A DNA stretch of 64,000 nt, taken from UBA7672 sp965279085. GTDB taxonomy: Bacteria > Pseudomonadota > Alphaproteobacteria > Caulobacterales > Hyphomonadaceae. Each line of letters opens with the position of its first letter. Position 1 is the stretch's first letter. The stretch spans positions 2,728,001-2,792,000 of the forward strand of contig OZ257149.1 in the NCBI GenBank assembly GCA_965279085.1, in the 5' to 3' direction. A program made the translations under genes and the position numbers. The notes under the pieces were generated by a model. It saw only the letters and a program-made list of their open reading frames with translations. It searched no databases and was not told the DNA's origin. This document shows positions 1 to 9,088 of the stretch, one piece after another.

Positions 1-1455
1 GCCACCTACACGGTGTCGAAAGAGGCCTATGCCGGCGACGGCGTGATCTACAATTCGCAATTCCTCGACGGTCTCTCGACGAAGGACGCTATCGGTGCGG
101 CCATCAGGGAGCTGGTGAAACGCAAGGCCGGCGAAGCGACGACGCAATACCGCCTGCGCGACTGGGGCGTCTCGCGTCAGCGCTATTGGGGTTGCCCGAT
201 CCCGGTCATCAAGTGCGCGAAGTGCGGAACCGTGCCAGTGCCAGACACGGATCTGCCGGTCCTGCTGCCCGACAACGCCGACTTCTCCGCCCCGGGCAAT
301 CCGCTCGTCCGCCACCCGACATGGCGCCACGTCGACTGCCCGGCCTGCGGCGGCAAGGCGGAACGCGAAACCGACACGATGGATACGTTCGTTGACTCGT
401 CCTGGTATTTCGCGCGCTTCTGCGATCCGAAGGCGAAAGAGCCGATCAACAAGGAAGAAGCCAGCTACTGGCTCCCCGTCGATCAATACATCGGCGGCGT
501 CGAGCACGCCGTTCTCCACCTGCTCTACTCCCGCTTCTTCTCGCGCGCGCTGCGCGACTGCGGCCTGCTCGATCTGAAGAGCGGCGAACCCTTCGCCGGC
601 CTGTTCACGCAGGGCATGGTCACGCACGAGACCTACAAGTCCGAAGCAGGCGCCTGGCTGCTGCCGGAAGAGATCGAGAAGCGCGATGGCGGGCTCTTTG
701 AAATCGCGACCCATAAACCGGTCACGACCGGCGGCGTCGAGAAGATGTCGAAGTCGAAAAAGAACGTCGTCGATCCGATCCAGATCATCGCCGACTACGG
801 CGCGGACGTCGCCCGCTGGTTCGTCCTGTCGGACTCGCCACCCGAGCGCGACTTCGAATGGTCCGACGCGGGCGTGCGCGGCGCATGGGGCTCGATCCAG
901 AAACTCTGGGCGCTGGTCGAAGCCGCTCCCTCCGCCGATGACGGCCCAGCCGATTCAGGCGAACCGCTCGACCTGCGCCGCCTCGCCCACCGCACGGTGC
1001 GCGATGTCACGCAAGGCATCGAGAAGTTCCACTTCAACGTCGGCATCGCCCGCATGAACGAGCTGGCCAACGCCCTGCGCAAGGCCGAAGGCTCGACCGC
1101 TCCCGGCATGGCCACCGCCCGCCGCGAGGCCCTGCGCCTCTTCTCCCAGATCGCCGCGCCCTTCGCGCCGCACCTGGGCGAGGAATGCTGGGCGCTGCTC
1201 GGCGGCGCCGGAATGGTTGCGACGGCAAAATGGCCGACGCCGGACGCCGCCCTGCTGGTCTCCGACACGGTCACCCTGCCCGTGCAGGTCAATGGCAAGA
1301 AGCGTGGCGAAGTCACGGTTCCCGCCGGGGCCGACGCCGCCGCGGTAGAAGCCGCCGCAAGGGCCGATGAAGGCGTAATCTCCCACCTCGCCGGGCTCAC
1401 CGTGCGAAAGGTGATTGTGGTCCCCGGCCGTATCGTCAATATCGTGGCGTCATGA
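1..1455 (+). CDS. leuS: Leucyl-tRNA synthetase, C-terminal part (gene starts before window)
   Basis: The reading frame is open from base 1, so this is the 3' end (484 residues) of a class I leucyl-tRNA synthetase, the cytoplasmic enzyme that charges tRNA-Leu. The KMSKS ATP-binding signature is visible at bases 742-756, followed by a lysine-rich stretch typical of LeuRS. Upstream of it are the family's conserved RDWGVSRQRYWG segment and paired cysteines (CAKC, CPAC) of the zinc-like insertion. The HIGH motif and the editing domain's start lie outside the window. The C-terminal anticodon-binding helices and a small VNGKKRGEV-type C-terminal domain complete the protein. Its TGA overlaps the lptE ATG by four bases (ATGA), so leuS, lptE and holA probably form one transcript. 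Confidence 0.97.
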   Translation, partial: ATYTVSKEAYAGDGVIYNSQFLDGLSTKDAIGAAIRELVKRKAGEATTQYRLRDWGVSRQRYWGCPIPVIKCAKCGTVPVPDTDLPVLLPDNADFSAPGNPLVRHPTWRHVDCPACGGKAERETDTMDTFVDSSWYFARFCDPKAKEPINKEEASYWLPVDQYIGGVEHAVLHLLYSRFFSRALRDCGLLDLKSGEPFAGLFTQGMVTHETYKSEAGAWLLPEEIEKRDGGLFEIATHKPVTTGGVEKMSKSKKNVVDPIQIIADYGADVARWFVLSDSPPERDFEWSDAGVRGAWGSIQKLWALVEAAPSADDGPADSGEPLDLRRLAHRTVRDVTQGIEKFHFNVGIARMNELANALRKAEGSTAPGMATARREALRLFSQIAAPFAPHLGEECWALLGGAGMVATAKWPTPDAALLVSDTVTLPVQVNGKKRGEVTVPAGADAAAVEAAARADEGVISHLAGLTVRKVIVVPGRIVNIVAS

Positions 1456-2006
1456 TCAGAGCCCAATTCTTCAAGGCTGGACTTCTCGGACTGGCCTTCC
1501 TTCCGCTCGCGGCGTGCAACTTCACGCCCGTCTACGGCGGACAGGGCGCGAGCTTCGCGAACAACGGCCCGATCACAATCAACGAAATCTCCGGCCGCAC
1601 CGGCCACTACCTGCGCAATGAACTGGCGCGCACGGTCGGCGGCGGCGTGCCCGGCTTCCCGCAGGGCACGCTCGACGTCTCGCTTGGCCAGGGCATCGAC
1701 CGCCTCGCCTTCGCGCCCGACCAGGCCGCCTCGCGCTCCGACTATGTCGGCAACGCCAGCTGGACCCTGCGCGGGCCGACCGGCGCCGTGCTGGCTTCCG
1801 GACAGGTGACCGAGCGCGCCTCGTTCAACTTCGCGGACGCCGCCTTTGCCGACCTCGCAGCCCAGACCGCTGCGCAGGAACGCCTCGCCGGCCTGCTCGC
1901 GCGTTCGATCCGCAACGAGATGATCATCGCCGCCGGCAATACGACGCCTGCTGTTGCCGCGCCTCCGGCGACGGTCCCCAAACCCACCGTCAAACCCAAT
2001 CAATGA
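1452..2006 (+). CDS. lptE: LPS-assembly lipoprotein LptE
   Basis: 184 residues. A lipoprotein signal peptide runs to residues 19-22 (LAAC), so Cys22 would be lipidated and the protein anchored in the outer membrane. The mature start (NFTPVYGG) is the usual alphaproteobacterial LptE opening. LptE plugs the LptD beta-barrel and helps to insert lipopolysaccharide in the outer leaflet. The C-terminal tail is proline/alanine rich. It overlaps leuS at the start and holA at the end by ATGA junctions, an order (leuS-lptE-holA) that is widespread in Proteobacteria and supports the identification. Sequence similarity among LptE proteins is low, so context carries much of the call. Confidence 0.9.
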   Translation: MIRAQFFKAGLLGLAFLPLAACNFTPVYGGQGASFANNGPITINEISGRTGHYLRNELARTVGGGVPGFPQGTLDVSLGQGIDRLAFAPDQAASRSDYVGNASWTLRGPTGAVLASGQVTERASFNFADAAFADLAAQTAAQERLAGLLARSIRNEMIIAAGNTTPAVAAPPATVPKPTVKPNQ

Positions 2007-3016
2007 AGCAGGCCGGCCCTCGCGCGCTCGCCTTCTGCGAAAAGCCGCAGGGCGAGACACGCATCGCGCTCATCTTCGGCGCCGATCCCGGCCTCGTCTC
2101 CACCAGCGCCGACACGCTCGCCTACAACTGGCTGCCTTCGCCTGACCCGTTCAACATCATCAAGCTCAACGACGATGACCTGAAGCGCGACCCGCAGATG
2201 CTGGCCGACGAACTCGTCGCCCGCTCCCTGCTCGGCGGCGAACGCCTCGTGCGTGTCCGCGTGGACAAGGACGCGAGCTCCAAACATCTGCTCGAACTCC
2301 TCGGCGACGTCGAGAAGGGTCTCATCACGCCCGAAGCCTTCTGGATCATCGAGGCGGGCGAACTGAACAAGACCAACAAGCTGCGCGTGGGCTTCGAGGC
2401 GTCGAACAGGGCCGTCGCCCTGCAGCTTTATGCCGACGACGAATCCACCATCGTCGAACTGGTCAACAAACGCCTCGCCGGCGCCGGCGTCGCGATCGAA
2501 CCCGCCGCCCTCGCCGTCTTCGTCGCCGACCTGCCCGGCGACCGCCGCCTCGCGCTGTCGGAACTGGAAAAGCTCGAACTCTACGCCGTCGGCCTCGGCC
2601 GCGCGGTCAGTGCGCAGGACGTCGGCCTGCTCGCCTCCGCCGAACAGCCGCGCGGCGCGGACGACGCCGCCGACGCCGCCATCCTGGGCGACGGACCCGG
2701 CGCCACGCTCTCGATCAACCGCTATCTCGACGCCGGCGGCAGCGCGATTTCCGCCCTGCGCACGCTTCACTTCCGCATGCTCCGCGTATCCGACGCTGTA
2801 TCAACCGGCGCAGGCTCCGGCATGCGCCTGCGCCCGCCGATCTTCGACAATGAATGGCCGCGCTTCTCCCGCGCCCTGCGCGAGTGGAACGCCCCCGCCA
2901 TCCACCGCACCTTCACCCGCCTCTACGAGGCCGAGAAAAACTGCAAACAGGCCGGAGCCCCGCAGGAAGCAATCGTGAAAACGCTGATCCACCGGATAGC
3001 GACGCGCACGCTGTAG
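2003..3016 (+). CDS. holA: DNA polymerase III delta subunit
   Basis: 337 residues, the normal length for HolA, the clamp-loader subunit that opens the beta sliding clamp. Recognisable elements are the N-terminal IFGADPGLV segment, in place of a functional P-loop as in other delta subunits, the central FWIIEAGELNKTNKLR segment and the C-terminal helical collar domain (about residues 220-337). The start codon overlaps the lptE stop (ATGA). The gene converges on parB with a hairpin between them. Three-gene overlap suggests translational coupling. Confidence 0.93.
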   Translation: MKQAGPRALAFCEKPQGETRIALIFGADPGLVSTSADTLAYNWLPSPDPFNIIKLNDDDLKRDPQMLADELVARSLLGGERLVRVRVDKDASSKHLLELLGDVEKGLITPEAFWIIEAGELNKTNKLRVGFEASNRAVALQLYADDESTIVELVNKRLAGAGVAIEPAALAVFVADLPGDRRLALSELEKLELYAVGLGRAVSAQDVGLLASAEQPRGADDAADAAILGDGPGATLSINRYLDAGGSAISALRTLHFRMLRVSDAVSTGAGSGMRLRPPIFDNEWPRFSRALREWNAPAIHRTFTRLYEAEKNCKQAGAPQEAIVKTLIHRIATRTL

Positions 3017-3064
3017 CGGCAGCAAGCACGCCCGCATGGTTCGACGGGCTCATCAAAAACAAAA

Positions 3065-3089
3065 CGGCCCGCGCTCATCACGCGGGCCG
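3065..3089 (-). terminator. Hairpin terminator downstream of parB
   Basis: A perfect 9-bp stem (CGGCCCGCG / CGCGGGCCG) with a 7-nt loop lies between the convergent holA and parB genes. Read on the minus strand it is followed by a T-rich run (complement of the A-rich stretch at about 3055-3064), the pattern of an intrinsic terminator for the parB-side transcript. In the plus direction the tail is weak. Confidence 0.65.
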
Positions 3090-3113
3090 CTTCAAAATAT
3101 CAAGCTGGAAAGC

Positions 3114-4046
3114 CTACTCGCCAGTTCCCGCGCGTGGGCGCGACAGCAGGCGGCAGATCTCGTCGAGCTGTTCGAGTTGCGCATACTTGATGCGCACTTC
3201 CCCGCCCTTGCCATTCACATGGCGGATGTCGACGTCGAGGCCCAGCGCGCGCTGCAGGTCCAGTTCCAGCGCCTTGGTGTCGACGTCCTTGTTGTCCGCC
3301 GACTTCGTCTCGACCTTGCCGCCGCCCGACTTCGCGATCTTCGATAGCGCCTCGGTGTCGCGCACCGAAAGCCCCTTCGAAATCACGGTCAGGGCAAACG
3401 CCGACGGATCGGATGTCTTCAGCAGCGCCCGCGCATGGCCCGCGCTCAGGCGGCCTTCGCGCACATGCTCGCGCACATCGTCGGGAAGCTGCAGCAGGCG
3501 CATCGTGTTCGACACGTGCTCGCGGCTCTTGCCGACCTGTTGCGCCACGGATTCCTGCGTGCGGCCGAACCGGTCGATCAGCGACTTGTAGGCTTCCGCC
3601 TCTTCCACCGCGTTGAGGTCGGCGCGCTGCACGTTCTCGATGATGGCGATCTCGAGCATCTCGCGATCGTCCATCTCACGCACGGCGGCGGGGATGGCGG
3701 TGAGGCCCGCGCGGCGCGCAGCGCGCCAGCGGCGCTCGCCCGCGATGATCTCGAACATCTCGGCCTGGCTCGGATCGGGCCGAACGAGGATCGGCTGGAT
3801 CACGCCCTTGGTGCGGATCGACTCCGCGAGCTCCTCAAGGTCGGCTTCGACGAAGGTGCGGCGCGGTTGTTTCGGGTTCGGAACAATGCGGTCGATGGCG
3901 ATCGACGAGGACGCTTCGTCCGTGGACGGAGCTGTGGCCGCCGCCGCCGGCGTCGGGTTCTCGATGGCGTTGCGCGCGCCGGAGTAGTCGCCAAGCAGCG
4001 CAGACAGTCCGCGTCCGAGCTTTGCCTGTTTCGCTGTCTGGTTCAC
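3114..4046 (-). CDS. parB: Chromosome partitioning protein ParB
   Basis: 310 residues. ParB is a CTP-dependent DNA clamp that loads at parS sites and forms the centromere complex moved by ParA. Visible parts are an N-terminal ParB/Sulfiredoxin-like domain with the GERRWRAARRAG arginine patch (about residues 103-114) used in CTP binding and spreading, then a helix-turn-helix region (QQVGKSREHVSNTMRLL) that reads parS, and a C-terminal dimerisation segment rich in charged residues. Its start overlaps the parA stop (ATGA), so both are one operon. The parS sites it should bind are 1.4-5.6 kb upstream. Confidence 0.96.
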   Translation of the reverse strand: MNQTAKQAKLGRGLSALLGDYSGARNAIENPTPAAAATAPSTDEASSSIAIDRIVPNPKQPRRTFVEADLEELAESIRTKGVIQPILVRPDPSQAEMFEIIAGERRWRAARRAGLTAIPAAVREMDDREMLEIAIIENVQRADLNAVEEAEAYKSLIDRFGRTQESVAQQVGKSREHVSNTMRLLQLPDDVREHVREGRLSAGHARALLKTSDPSAFALTVISKGLSVRDTEALSKIAKSGGGKVETKSADNKDVDTKALELDLQRALGLDVDIRHVNGKGGEVRIKYAQLEQLDEICRLLSRPRAGTGE

Positions 4047-4828
4047 GCCGCCACCCTCTCGCGCTCACGTTGCATGAGTTCCTGCGCAAGCATTATGTAA
4101 GCTTCACTACCGGAACATTTATGGTCGTAGAGAATGGCGGGCAGGCCGAACGACGGCGCTTCCGACAGCTTCACGTTCCGCGGTATGACCGTCTGGTAGA
4201 CCTTTGCCCCGAAGAACGAGCGCACTTCGCCGGCCACCTGGTCGGACAGGTTGTTGCGCTTGTCGTACATGGTCAGCACGACGCCCTGGATTTCGAGATC
4301 CGGGTTGAGCGCGCCGCGCACGAGATCGACCGTGCGCAGCAACTGCGAGAGACCTTCGAGCGCGAGGAACTCGCACTGCAGCGGCACCAGCACGGCGTTG
4401 GCCGCAACCATCGCGTTGATCGTCACGGTCGACAGCGAAGGCGGGCAATCGATCAGAACGGTGTCATAGCCCTGCCCGCTTCTGCGCAGCTCATCGAAGG
4501 CTTCGCGCAGGCGGAAATTCTTTTTCGGATCGTCGTGCAGCAGCGTCTCGACGCCGGCGAGGTTTTCGTCACCGGGGATGAGATCGAGGTGCGGAACCTT
4601 TGTTGGAATGATCGCCTCGGCCAGCGTGCCGTCGCCGACAAGTACGTCGTACGACGTCTTGCGCCGGGCCACCGGCTCCACGCCAAGGCCCGTCGAAGCG
4701 TTGCCCTGCGCGTCGCAATCCATCACGAGCACGCGCCGGCCGACCGCTGCCAGGGCGGTGCCGAGATTGATGGCGGTGGTGGTCTTACCCACCCCGCCTT
4801 TCTGGTTGGCGACGGCGATAACGCGCAT
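4043..4828 (-). CDS. parA: Chromosome partitioning ATPase ParA
   Basis: 261 residues from the chosen ATG. An open frame extends 30 codons further, but the conserved protein begins at MRVIAVANQKGG, and the ATG at 4826-4828 overlaps the rsmG stop by one base (TGATG). The deviant Walker A box KGGVGKTT sits at residues 10-17. Walker A' and Walker B (VLIDCPPSL) follow. ParA forms ATP-dependent dimers on the nucleoid and pulls ParB-parS complexes to the new pole; in Caulobacterales this drives origin segregation. It lies between rsmG and parB in the classic order. Confidence 0.97.
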   Translation of the reverse strand: MRVIAVANQKGGVGKTTTAINLGTALAAVGRRVLVMDCDAQGNASTGLGVEPVARRKTSYDVLVGDGTLAEAIIPTKVPHLDLIPGDENLAGVETLLHDDPKKNFRLREAFDELRRSGQGYDTVLIDCPPSLSTVTINAMVAANAVLVPLQCEFLALEGLSQLLRTVDLVRGALNPDLEIQGVVLTMYDKRNNLSDQVAGEVRSFFGAKVYQTVIPRNVKLSEAPSFGLPAILYDHKCSGSEAYIMLAQELMQRERERVAA

Positions 4829-5481
4829 CAAGCCCTCCGCGGACGTATCAATGAAACACTCAGAACGCGCCCTTCTGGGCTCGACAGGCTCTGGCGCTCG
4901 GACATGTCGAAGTCCCACGCGCCACGCGCCTCGGCCAATTCCGCGGCCGTATCCCTACCTTTCATCAGCAGGGCCTTACCGGAAGGTTTAAGCCAGCCGT
5001 AACCATACCCCAGAAGTTTGGGCAGGGGGGCCAGCGCCCGGGCCATAATCAGGTCATATGTCTCGCGTGGGGCGTCCTCCAGACGCTGGTTGAGGACCGT
5101 TGCGGGCAGGCTGACCGCCTCGATCGCGGCCCGCAGGAACTCTGATTTGCGGGGGCTTTTTTCCACCAGGGTCATCGACGCCCCCGTCCGCTCGGCCAGA
5201 ACGCAGGCCAGCGCCAGCCCCGGGAACCCCGACCCGGAACCCAGGTCCGCGATTTTTTTATCCTCGCCTGAAATTTGTTCGGCCAGCTGCAGGCTATCGA
5301 GCACATGCCGCCGCCAGAGATGCCGACCCTCCCCGGGCCCGATCAGGTTGATTCGCTCGCGCCACTGGTCGAGCACTTCGAGATAGGCCCGGACGCGCGA
5401 AAGGGTTTCACGTGAAACGCCCGTCAGGCGAATGACGTCCTCGGGCCCGAAGCCATCTTCGTCGGTCGCTGGCCAGCTCAC
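4828..5481 (-). CDS. rsmG: 16S rRNA (guanine-527-N7) methyltransferase
   Basis: 217 residues. The start is taken as the GTG at 5479-5481, which overlaps the mnmG TGA as GTGA; the longer open frame upstream is a shadow inside mnmG. The SAM-binding motif IADLGSGSGFPGLALA and the preceding NLIGPGEGRHLWRRHVLDSL segment are diagnostic of RsmG/GidB, which methylates G527 of 16S rRNA. The VSRET codons near the N-terminus are encoded by a parS palindrome (5405-5418), so this gene carries a ParB-binding site in its coding sequence. Confidence 0.94.
   Translation of the reverse strand: MSWPATDEDGFGPEDVIRLTGVSRETLSRVRAYLEVLDQWRERINLIGPGEGRHLWRRHVLDSLQLAEQISGEDKKIADLGSGSGFPGLALACVLAERTGASMTLVEKSPRKSEFLRAAIEAVSLPATVLNQRLEDAPRETYDLIMARALAPLPKLLGYGYGWLKPSGKALLMKGRDTAAELAEARGAWDFDMSERQSLSSPEGRVLSVSLIRPRRA
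5405..5418. promoter_or_regulatory. parS: parS site 1 (in rsmG)
   Basis: Perfect 14-bp palindrome GTTTCACGTGAAAC, the core of the bacterial parS consensus TGTTTCACGTGAAACA. Flanking bases are G on both sides, so the outer pair of the 16-mer is not palindromic. It lies within the 5' coding part of rsmG. Confidence 0.88.
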
Positions 5482-7382
5482 GCCCGCGCCGCCTTCTCGG
5501 CCTTCCTGGCCTCCCGTCGCAGATACCCCAGCACCGCCGTGATGGCGCCCGGCGTCATGCCTTCGATCCGCGCCGCCTGGCCGAGCGTGGCCGGCCGGAC
5601 GGAGCAGAGCTTGTCCTTGGCCTCGTTCGAGAGACCGCCGATCACGCGATAGTCGAGGTCGGCCGGAAGCCGCATGTCCTCGTCCTTCCGGAAGGCGACG
5701 ATGTCCGCCTCCTGCCGGTCGAGGTAACCGGCGTAGGCCGCCTCGATCTCCATCTGCTCGGCGACCTGCGGCGTGATCGCGGCCAGCTCCGGCCACACCG
5801 AACGGATCTTCGCGAAGTCGACGCCGTCATAGGCCAGCAGCTCGATCGCATCGCGCCGCTTGCCGTCCAGGTTGATCGCGATCCCGTGGCCGCGCGCCTC
5901 GTTCGGCGTCAACGTCAGTGCACGGAGCTTCTCGCGCGCGCCGTCGATTGACCTGCGTTTCACGTGAAACGCTCTTTCACGGAAATTGCCGACAACCCCG
6001 GCGCGCACGCCCTCTTCCGTCAGCCGCTGGTCCGCATTGTCCGCGCGCAGCGTGAGCCTGTACTCGGCTCGCGAGGTGAACATGCGATAGGGTTCGGAAA
6101 CGCCCCGCGTGACGAGGTCGTCGATCATCACGCCGATATACGCCCGGCTCCGGTCGAGGATGAAAGGATCGCTCCCCGCCGCGAAACGCGCCGCGTTGAG
6201 ACCCGCCATCAACCCTTGTCCCGCAGCCTCTTCATAGCCCGTCGTGCCATTGATCTGGCCCGCCAGATAAAGGCCCGGCAGGCGTTTCACGCCGAGGTCC
6301 GGCGTCAGTTCGCGGGGGTCCACATAGTCGTATTCAATAGCGTAGCCGAAGCGCTTGATCTCGACCTTCTCGAGGCCGTGGATCTTCCGGATAAAAGCCT
6401 CCTGCACGTCCTCCGGCAGCGACGTCGAAATCCCGTTCGGATAGATCGTGTCGTCGTCGAGCCCCTCGGGTTCGAGGAAGACCTGGTGTTTGTCGCGGTC
6501 CGCAAACCGCTTCACCTTGTCCTCGATGGACGGGCAATAACGCGGGCCGCGTCCAGCGATCGCGCCGGAATACACCGCCGACTTGTGCAGGTTGTCGCCG
6601 ATCACCGCGTGCACCTCGGCCGAGGTCCACGTGATCCCGCACGCGATCTGCGGAACCGTGATCCGGTCATTCAGGAACGAGAACGGGATCGGCTCCGCAT
6701 CCGCTTCCTGCATCTCAAGTCCGGACCAGTCGATGGTCGAACCCTTCAGCCGCGCCGGCGTGCCGGTCTTGAGCCGGCCCATCTTCAGGCCGAGCCCATA
6801 GAGACGATCCGACAATCCGATCGCCGGCGCCTCGTCGACCCGCCCCGCCGGAATGCGCTTCTCGCCGATATGGATCAGGCCTTTGAGGAACGTCCCCGTC
6901 GTCACCACGACAGCGCCCGCGCCCCAGGCCCGGCCCGATTGGCCGATGACCCCGGCGACCCGGCCTTTTCCATCGGGCGTCGGCTCGACGATCAGATCCT
7001 CGACCCCGTCCTCGATGAGGGTGAGGTTGGAATACTCGCCAAGGATCGACTGGACAGCTTCGCGATAGAGTTTCCGGTCTGCCTGCGTTCGCGGGCCCCG
7101 AACCGCCGGCCCCTTCGAGCGGTTGAGCATCCGGAACTGGATGCCCCCGCGATCCGCCGCCCGGCCCATCACACCGTCCAAAGCATCGACTTCCCGGACC
7201 AGATGCCCCTTGCCCAGCCCGCCAATGGCCGGGTTGCAGGACATCTCGCCGATGGTCGAAAGCTTGTGGGTGACGAGGGCCGTCCTGGCCCCGAAACGCG
7301 CCGCCGCCGCGGCGGCTTCCGCCCCGGCGTGACCACCGCCAATGACGATGACATCGAATGTGTCTTGAAGGGTCTGGCTCAT
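5478..7382 (-). CDS. mnmG: tRNA uridine-5-carboxymethylaminomethyl modification enzyme MnmG
   Basis: 634 residues from the ATG at 7380-7382; an in-frame ATG 11 codons earlier (7415) is less like the family start. MnmG is the FAD protein that with MnmE installs cmnm5 groups at the wobble uridine of tRNAs. The dinucleotide-binding motif VIGGGHAGAEAA begins at about residue 13, followed by the family block SCNPAIGGLGKGHLVRE. Further family blocks (LKTGTPARL, GYEEAAGQG) are present. The C-terminal MnmE-interacting helical domain carries a parS palindrome encoding the residues FHVKR. It sits in the parAB-rsmG-mnmG-mnmE string and its stop overlaps the rsmG start. Confidence 0.96.
   Translation of the reverse strand: MSQTLQDTFDVIVIGGGHAGAEAAAAAARFGARTALVTHKLSTIGEMSCNPAIGGLGKGHLVREVDALDGVMGRAADRGGIQFRMLNRSKGPAVRGPRTQADRKLYREAVQSILGEYSNLTLIEDGVEDLIVEPTPDGKGRVAGVIGQSGRAWGAGAVVVTTGTFLKGLIHIGEKRIPAGRVDEAPAIGLSDRLYGLGLKMGRLKTGTPARLKGSTIDWSGLEMQEADAEPIPFSFLNDRITVPQIACGITWTSAEVHAVIGDNLHKSAVYSGAIAGRGPRYCPSIEDKVKRFADRDKHQVFLEPEGLDDDTIYPNGISTSLPEDVQEAFIRKIHGLEKVEIKRFGYAIEYDYVDPRELTPDLGVKRLPGLYLAGQINGTTGYEEAAGQGLMAGLNAARFAAGSDPFILDRSRAYIGVMIDDLVTRGVSEPYRMFTSRAEYRLTLRADNADQRLTEEGVRAGVVGNFRERAFHVKRRSIDGAREKLRALTLTPNEARGHGIAINLDGKRRDAIELLAYDGVDFAKIRSVWPELAAITPQVAEQMEIEAAYAGYLDRQEADIVAFRKDEDMRLPADLDYRVIGGLSNEAKDKLCSVRPATLGQAARIEGMTPGAITAVLGYLRREARKAEKAARA
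5957..5970. promoter_or_regulatory. parS: parS site 2 (in mnmG)
   Basis: Perfect GTTTCACGTGAAAC core; the palindrome extends to 18 bp (5955-5972) with GC/GC flanks. It is inside the C-terminal coding part of mnmG. Confidence 0.88.
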
Positions 7383-7447
7383 GGACGGCGGCTGCCTGTG
7401 GATTGAGGCGGTCATTTAAGGGAGCAGGGCCTCCACGTCGAGCCACC

Positions 7448-7461
7448 GTTTCACGTGAAAC
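7448..7461. promoter_or_regulatory. parS: parS site 3 (mnmG-mnmE intergenic)
   Basis: Perfect GTTTCACGTGAAAC core in the intergenic region upstream of mnmG. The palindrome extends symmetrically to 22 bp (7444-7465), the longest symmetric arm of the set. Confidence 0.9.
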
Positions 7462-7678
7462 GGTGAGGGCCGTCCCGAGGGGCGATTTGGTCCAGTGGAC
7501 CAAATCGAGGCCCGCAAGCCCGGAGCGATAGTGTAGGGCTGGCCGCCTTGCGAACAGCACCGTCCTCCCCATTTGCCAGGGAGCGGTCCGCCATTCGCTG
7601 ACCCGTCATCCGATTTTCCGATTCGCTCGTCGATTTTTTTTGAATCGAACAGCCGATTCCGCCGATTCTGCCGCCGGC

Positions 7679-7692
7679 GTTTCACGTGAAAC
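7679..7692. promoter_or_regulatory. parS: parS site 4 (at the mnmE stop codon)
   Basis: Perfect GTTTCACGTGAAAC core, 16 bp palindromic with C/G flanks (7678-7693), ending one base before the complement of the mnmE stop codon at 7694-7696. Confidence 0.9.
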
Positions 7693-7693
7693 G

Positions 7694-9088
7694 TCACTTC
7701 CCGATGCAGAACTGTGAGAAGATCCGGTCCAGCAGGTCTTCCGCGTCTATGGACCCCGTGATGCGCCCCAGGGCGCGCGCCGCGAGCCGGAGGTCCTCGG
7801 AGACCAGCTCGGCCCCCATGCCGATCCTGGCCCCCTCCAGGCCCCGCTCAACGGCGGCCAGCGCCTCCTCCACCAGCTCCCGATGGCGCGCCCGAGTCAC
7901 CAGCGGCGCCTCGTCCGCGTCCAGCCGCTCCCTCACCACCTGCGCCAAACGCCGCTCCAGCCCGTCAAAACCGGCCCCCGACCGCGCCGAAACCACGAAA
8001 GCATCCTCATCCCCCGCCTCCCGGGGCGCGGAATCCAGCAGATCGGCCTTGTTGAGCACCAGCAGGTCCCCCGGGCGCACCTCCGCCGAACCAATACGGC
8101 CAGCGGGGGGAGATGTTTCACGTGAAACATCGCCCCCTCGGGAGAGTTCTTCAGAAGCGTCGGACACCCAGATCCGCAGATCGGCCTCCTCGGCCCGCGC
8201 CAGCGCCCGCCTCACGCCCTCCGCCTCGATGGCGTCGGACGCCTCACGCAGCCCGGCCGTATCCGCCACCCAGACCGGATACCCGGCCAGCACCAGCCGC
8301 ACCTCGACCACGTCCCGTGTCGTCCCCGCGATGGGGGACACGATGGCCGCCTCCCGCCGGGCCAGCCGGTTCATCAGGCTCGACTTGCCCGCATTGGGCG
8401 GCCCCAGAATGGCGATCCGGAACCCCTCCCGAACCGACCTCAGCCGCCCTGCATCCCCAAGCGCGGACTCCAGTTCGGCCGCCAGCGCCTCGATAGGCTC
8501 AAGCGCGGTAAGGTTGATTTCGCCGGGGATATCGGCCTCGTCCGGGAAGTCGATGGACGCCTCGAGGGCGGCCATGGCCGACATCAGAAGCCCCCGCCAC
8601 CCCTCGAAAGTCCGGGCGGCCTCGCCCTGGTACAGGCGCCCGGCCTGCCGCCGCTGGCCCTCCGTCTCGGCGTCGATCAGGTCCGCGATGGCCTCGGCTT
8701 GCGTCAGGTCCAGCCGCCCGGCGTCAAAGGCCCGCCGCGTGAACTCGCCCGGATCGGCCGTCCGGCAAAGCCGGGAATTCAACGCAGAGGCGAGCACCGC
8801 CTCGACCACGGCAGACCCCCCATGAACGTGGAATTCGACCACATCATCGCCCGTGTAGGAGTTCGGCCCCGGCATCCAGAGCACGATGGCCTCGTCCAGA
8901 AAGCCGGTCTCGGGGTCGTGGAGCTCGCGGATGGAGGCGACGCGCGGTTCGGGGGCCGGCCGCCTCGAAAAATGCGCCAGAACGCCGGTAGCGCCGGGTC
9001 CGGAGACCCGCACTACCGCGATTCCGGCCCGTCCTGCGCCGGAAGCGAGGGCAATGATGGTGTCGGTAGTGCCCCGCGCCGCGGCCAT
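7694..9088 (-). CDS. mnmE: tRNA modification GTPase MnmE
   Basis: 464 residues from the ATG at 9086-9088 (MAAARGTTDTIIALASG); a 24-codon upstream extension is open but unlike the family. MnmE is the potassium-activated GTPase that works with MnmG on tRNA wobble uridines. An N-terminal formyl-tetrahydrofolate-binding domain precedes the inserted G domain with P-loop GPPNAGKSS, switch II DTAGLR and NKAD. The C-terminus ends with the CIGK motif that holds the catalytic cysteine. Residues VSRET between the G-domain motifs are encoded by a parS site (8114-8129). GGTAGYGC-type repeats overlap the first 35 codons. Confidence 0.96.
   Translation of the reverse strand: MAAARGTTDTIIALASGAGRAGIAVVRVSGPGATGVLAHFSRRPAPEPRVASIRELHDPETGFLDEAIVLWMPGPNSYTGDDVVEFHVHGGSAVVEAVLASALNSRLCRTADPGEFTRRAFDAGRLDLTQAEAIADLIDAETEGQRRQAGRLYQGEAARTFEGWRGLLMSAMAALEASIDFPDEADIPGEINLTALEPIEALAAELESALGDAGRLRSVREGFRIAILGPPNAGKSSLMNRLARREAAIVSPIAGTTRDVVEVRLVLAGYPVWVADTAGLREASDAIEAEGVRRALARAEEADLRIWVSDASEELSRGGDVSRETSPPAGRIGSAEVRPGDLLVLNKADLLDSAPREAGDEDAFVVSARSGAGFDGLERRLAQVVRERLDADEAPLVTRARHRELVEEALAAVERGLEGARIGMGAELVSEDLRLAARALGRITGSIDAEDLLDRIFSQFCIGK
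8114..8129. promoter_or_regulatory. parS: parS site 5 (in mnmE), canonical 16-mer
   Basis: Exact match to the 16-bp parS consensus TGTTTCACGTGAAACA, with the palindrome extending to 20 bp (8112-8131). It lies in the G-domain coding region of mnmE. Confidence 0.92.

Noticed and set aside
3035..3052. Short element ATGGTTCGACGGGCTCAT, similar to one at 37952-37969
   Set aside because: Only two short partial copies; too little to call a defined repeat family.
5964..7406. Long plus-strand open frame opposite mnmG
   Set aside because: Shadow of mnmG in high-GC DNA; arginine-rich with no motif.
7416..7697. Minus-strand open frame in the mnmG-mnmE gap, containing two parS palindromes
   Set aside because: Low complexity, no start context, and composition set by the palindromes; taken as intergenic.
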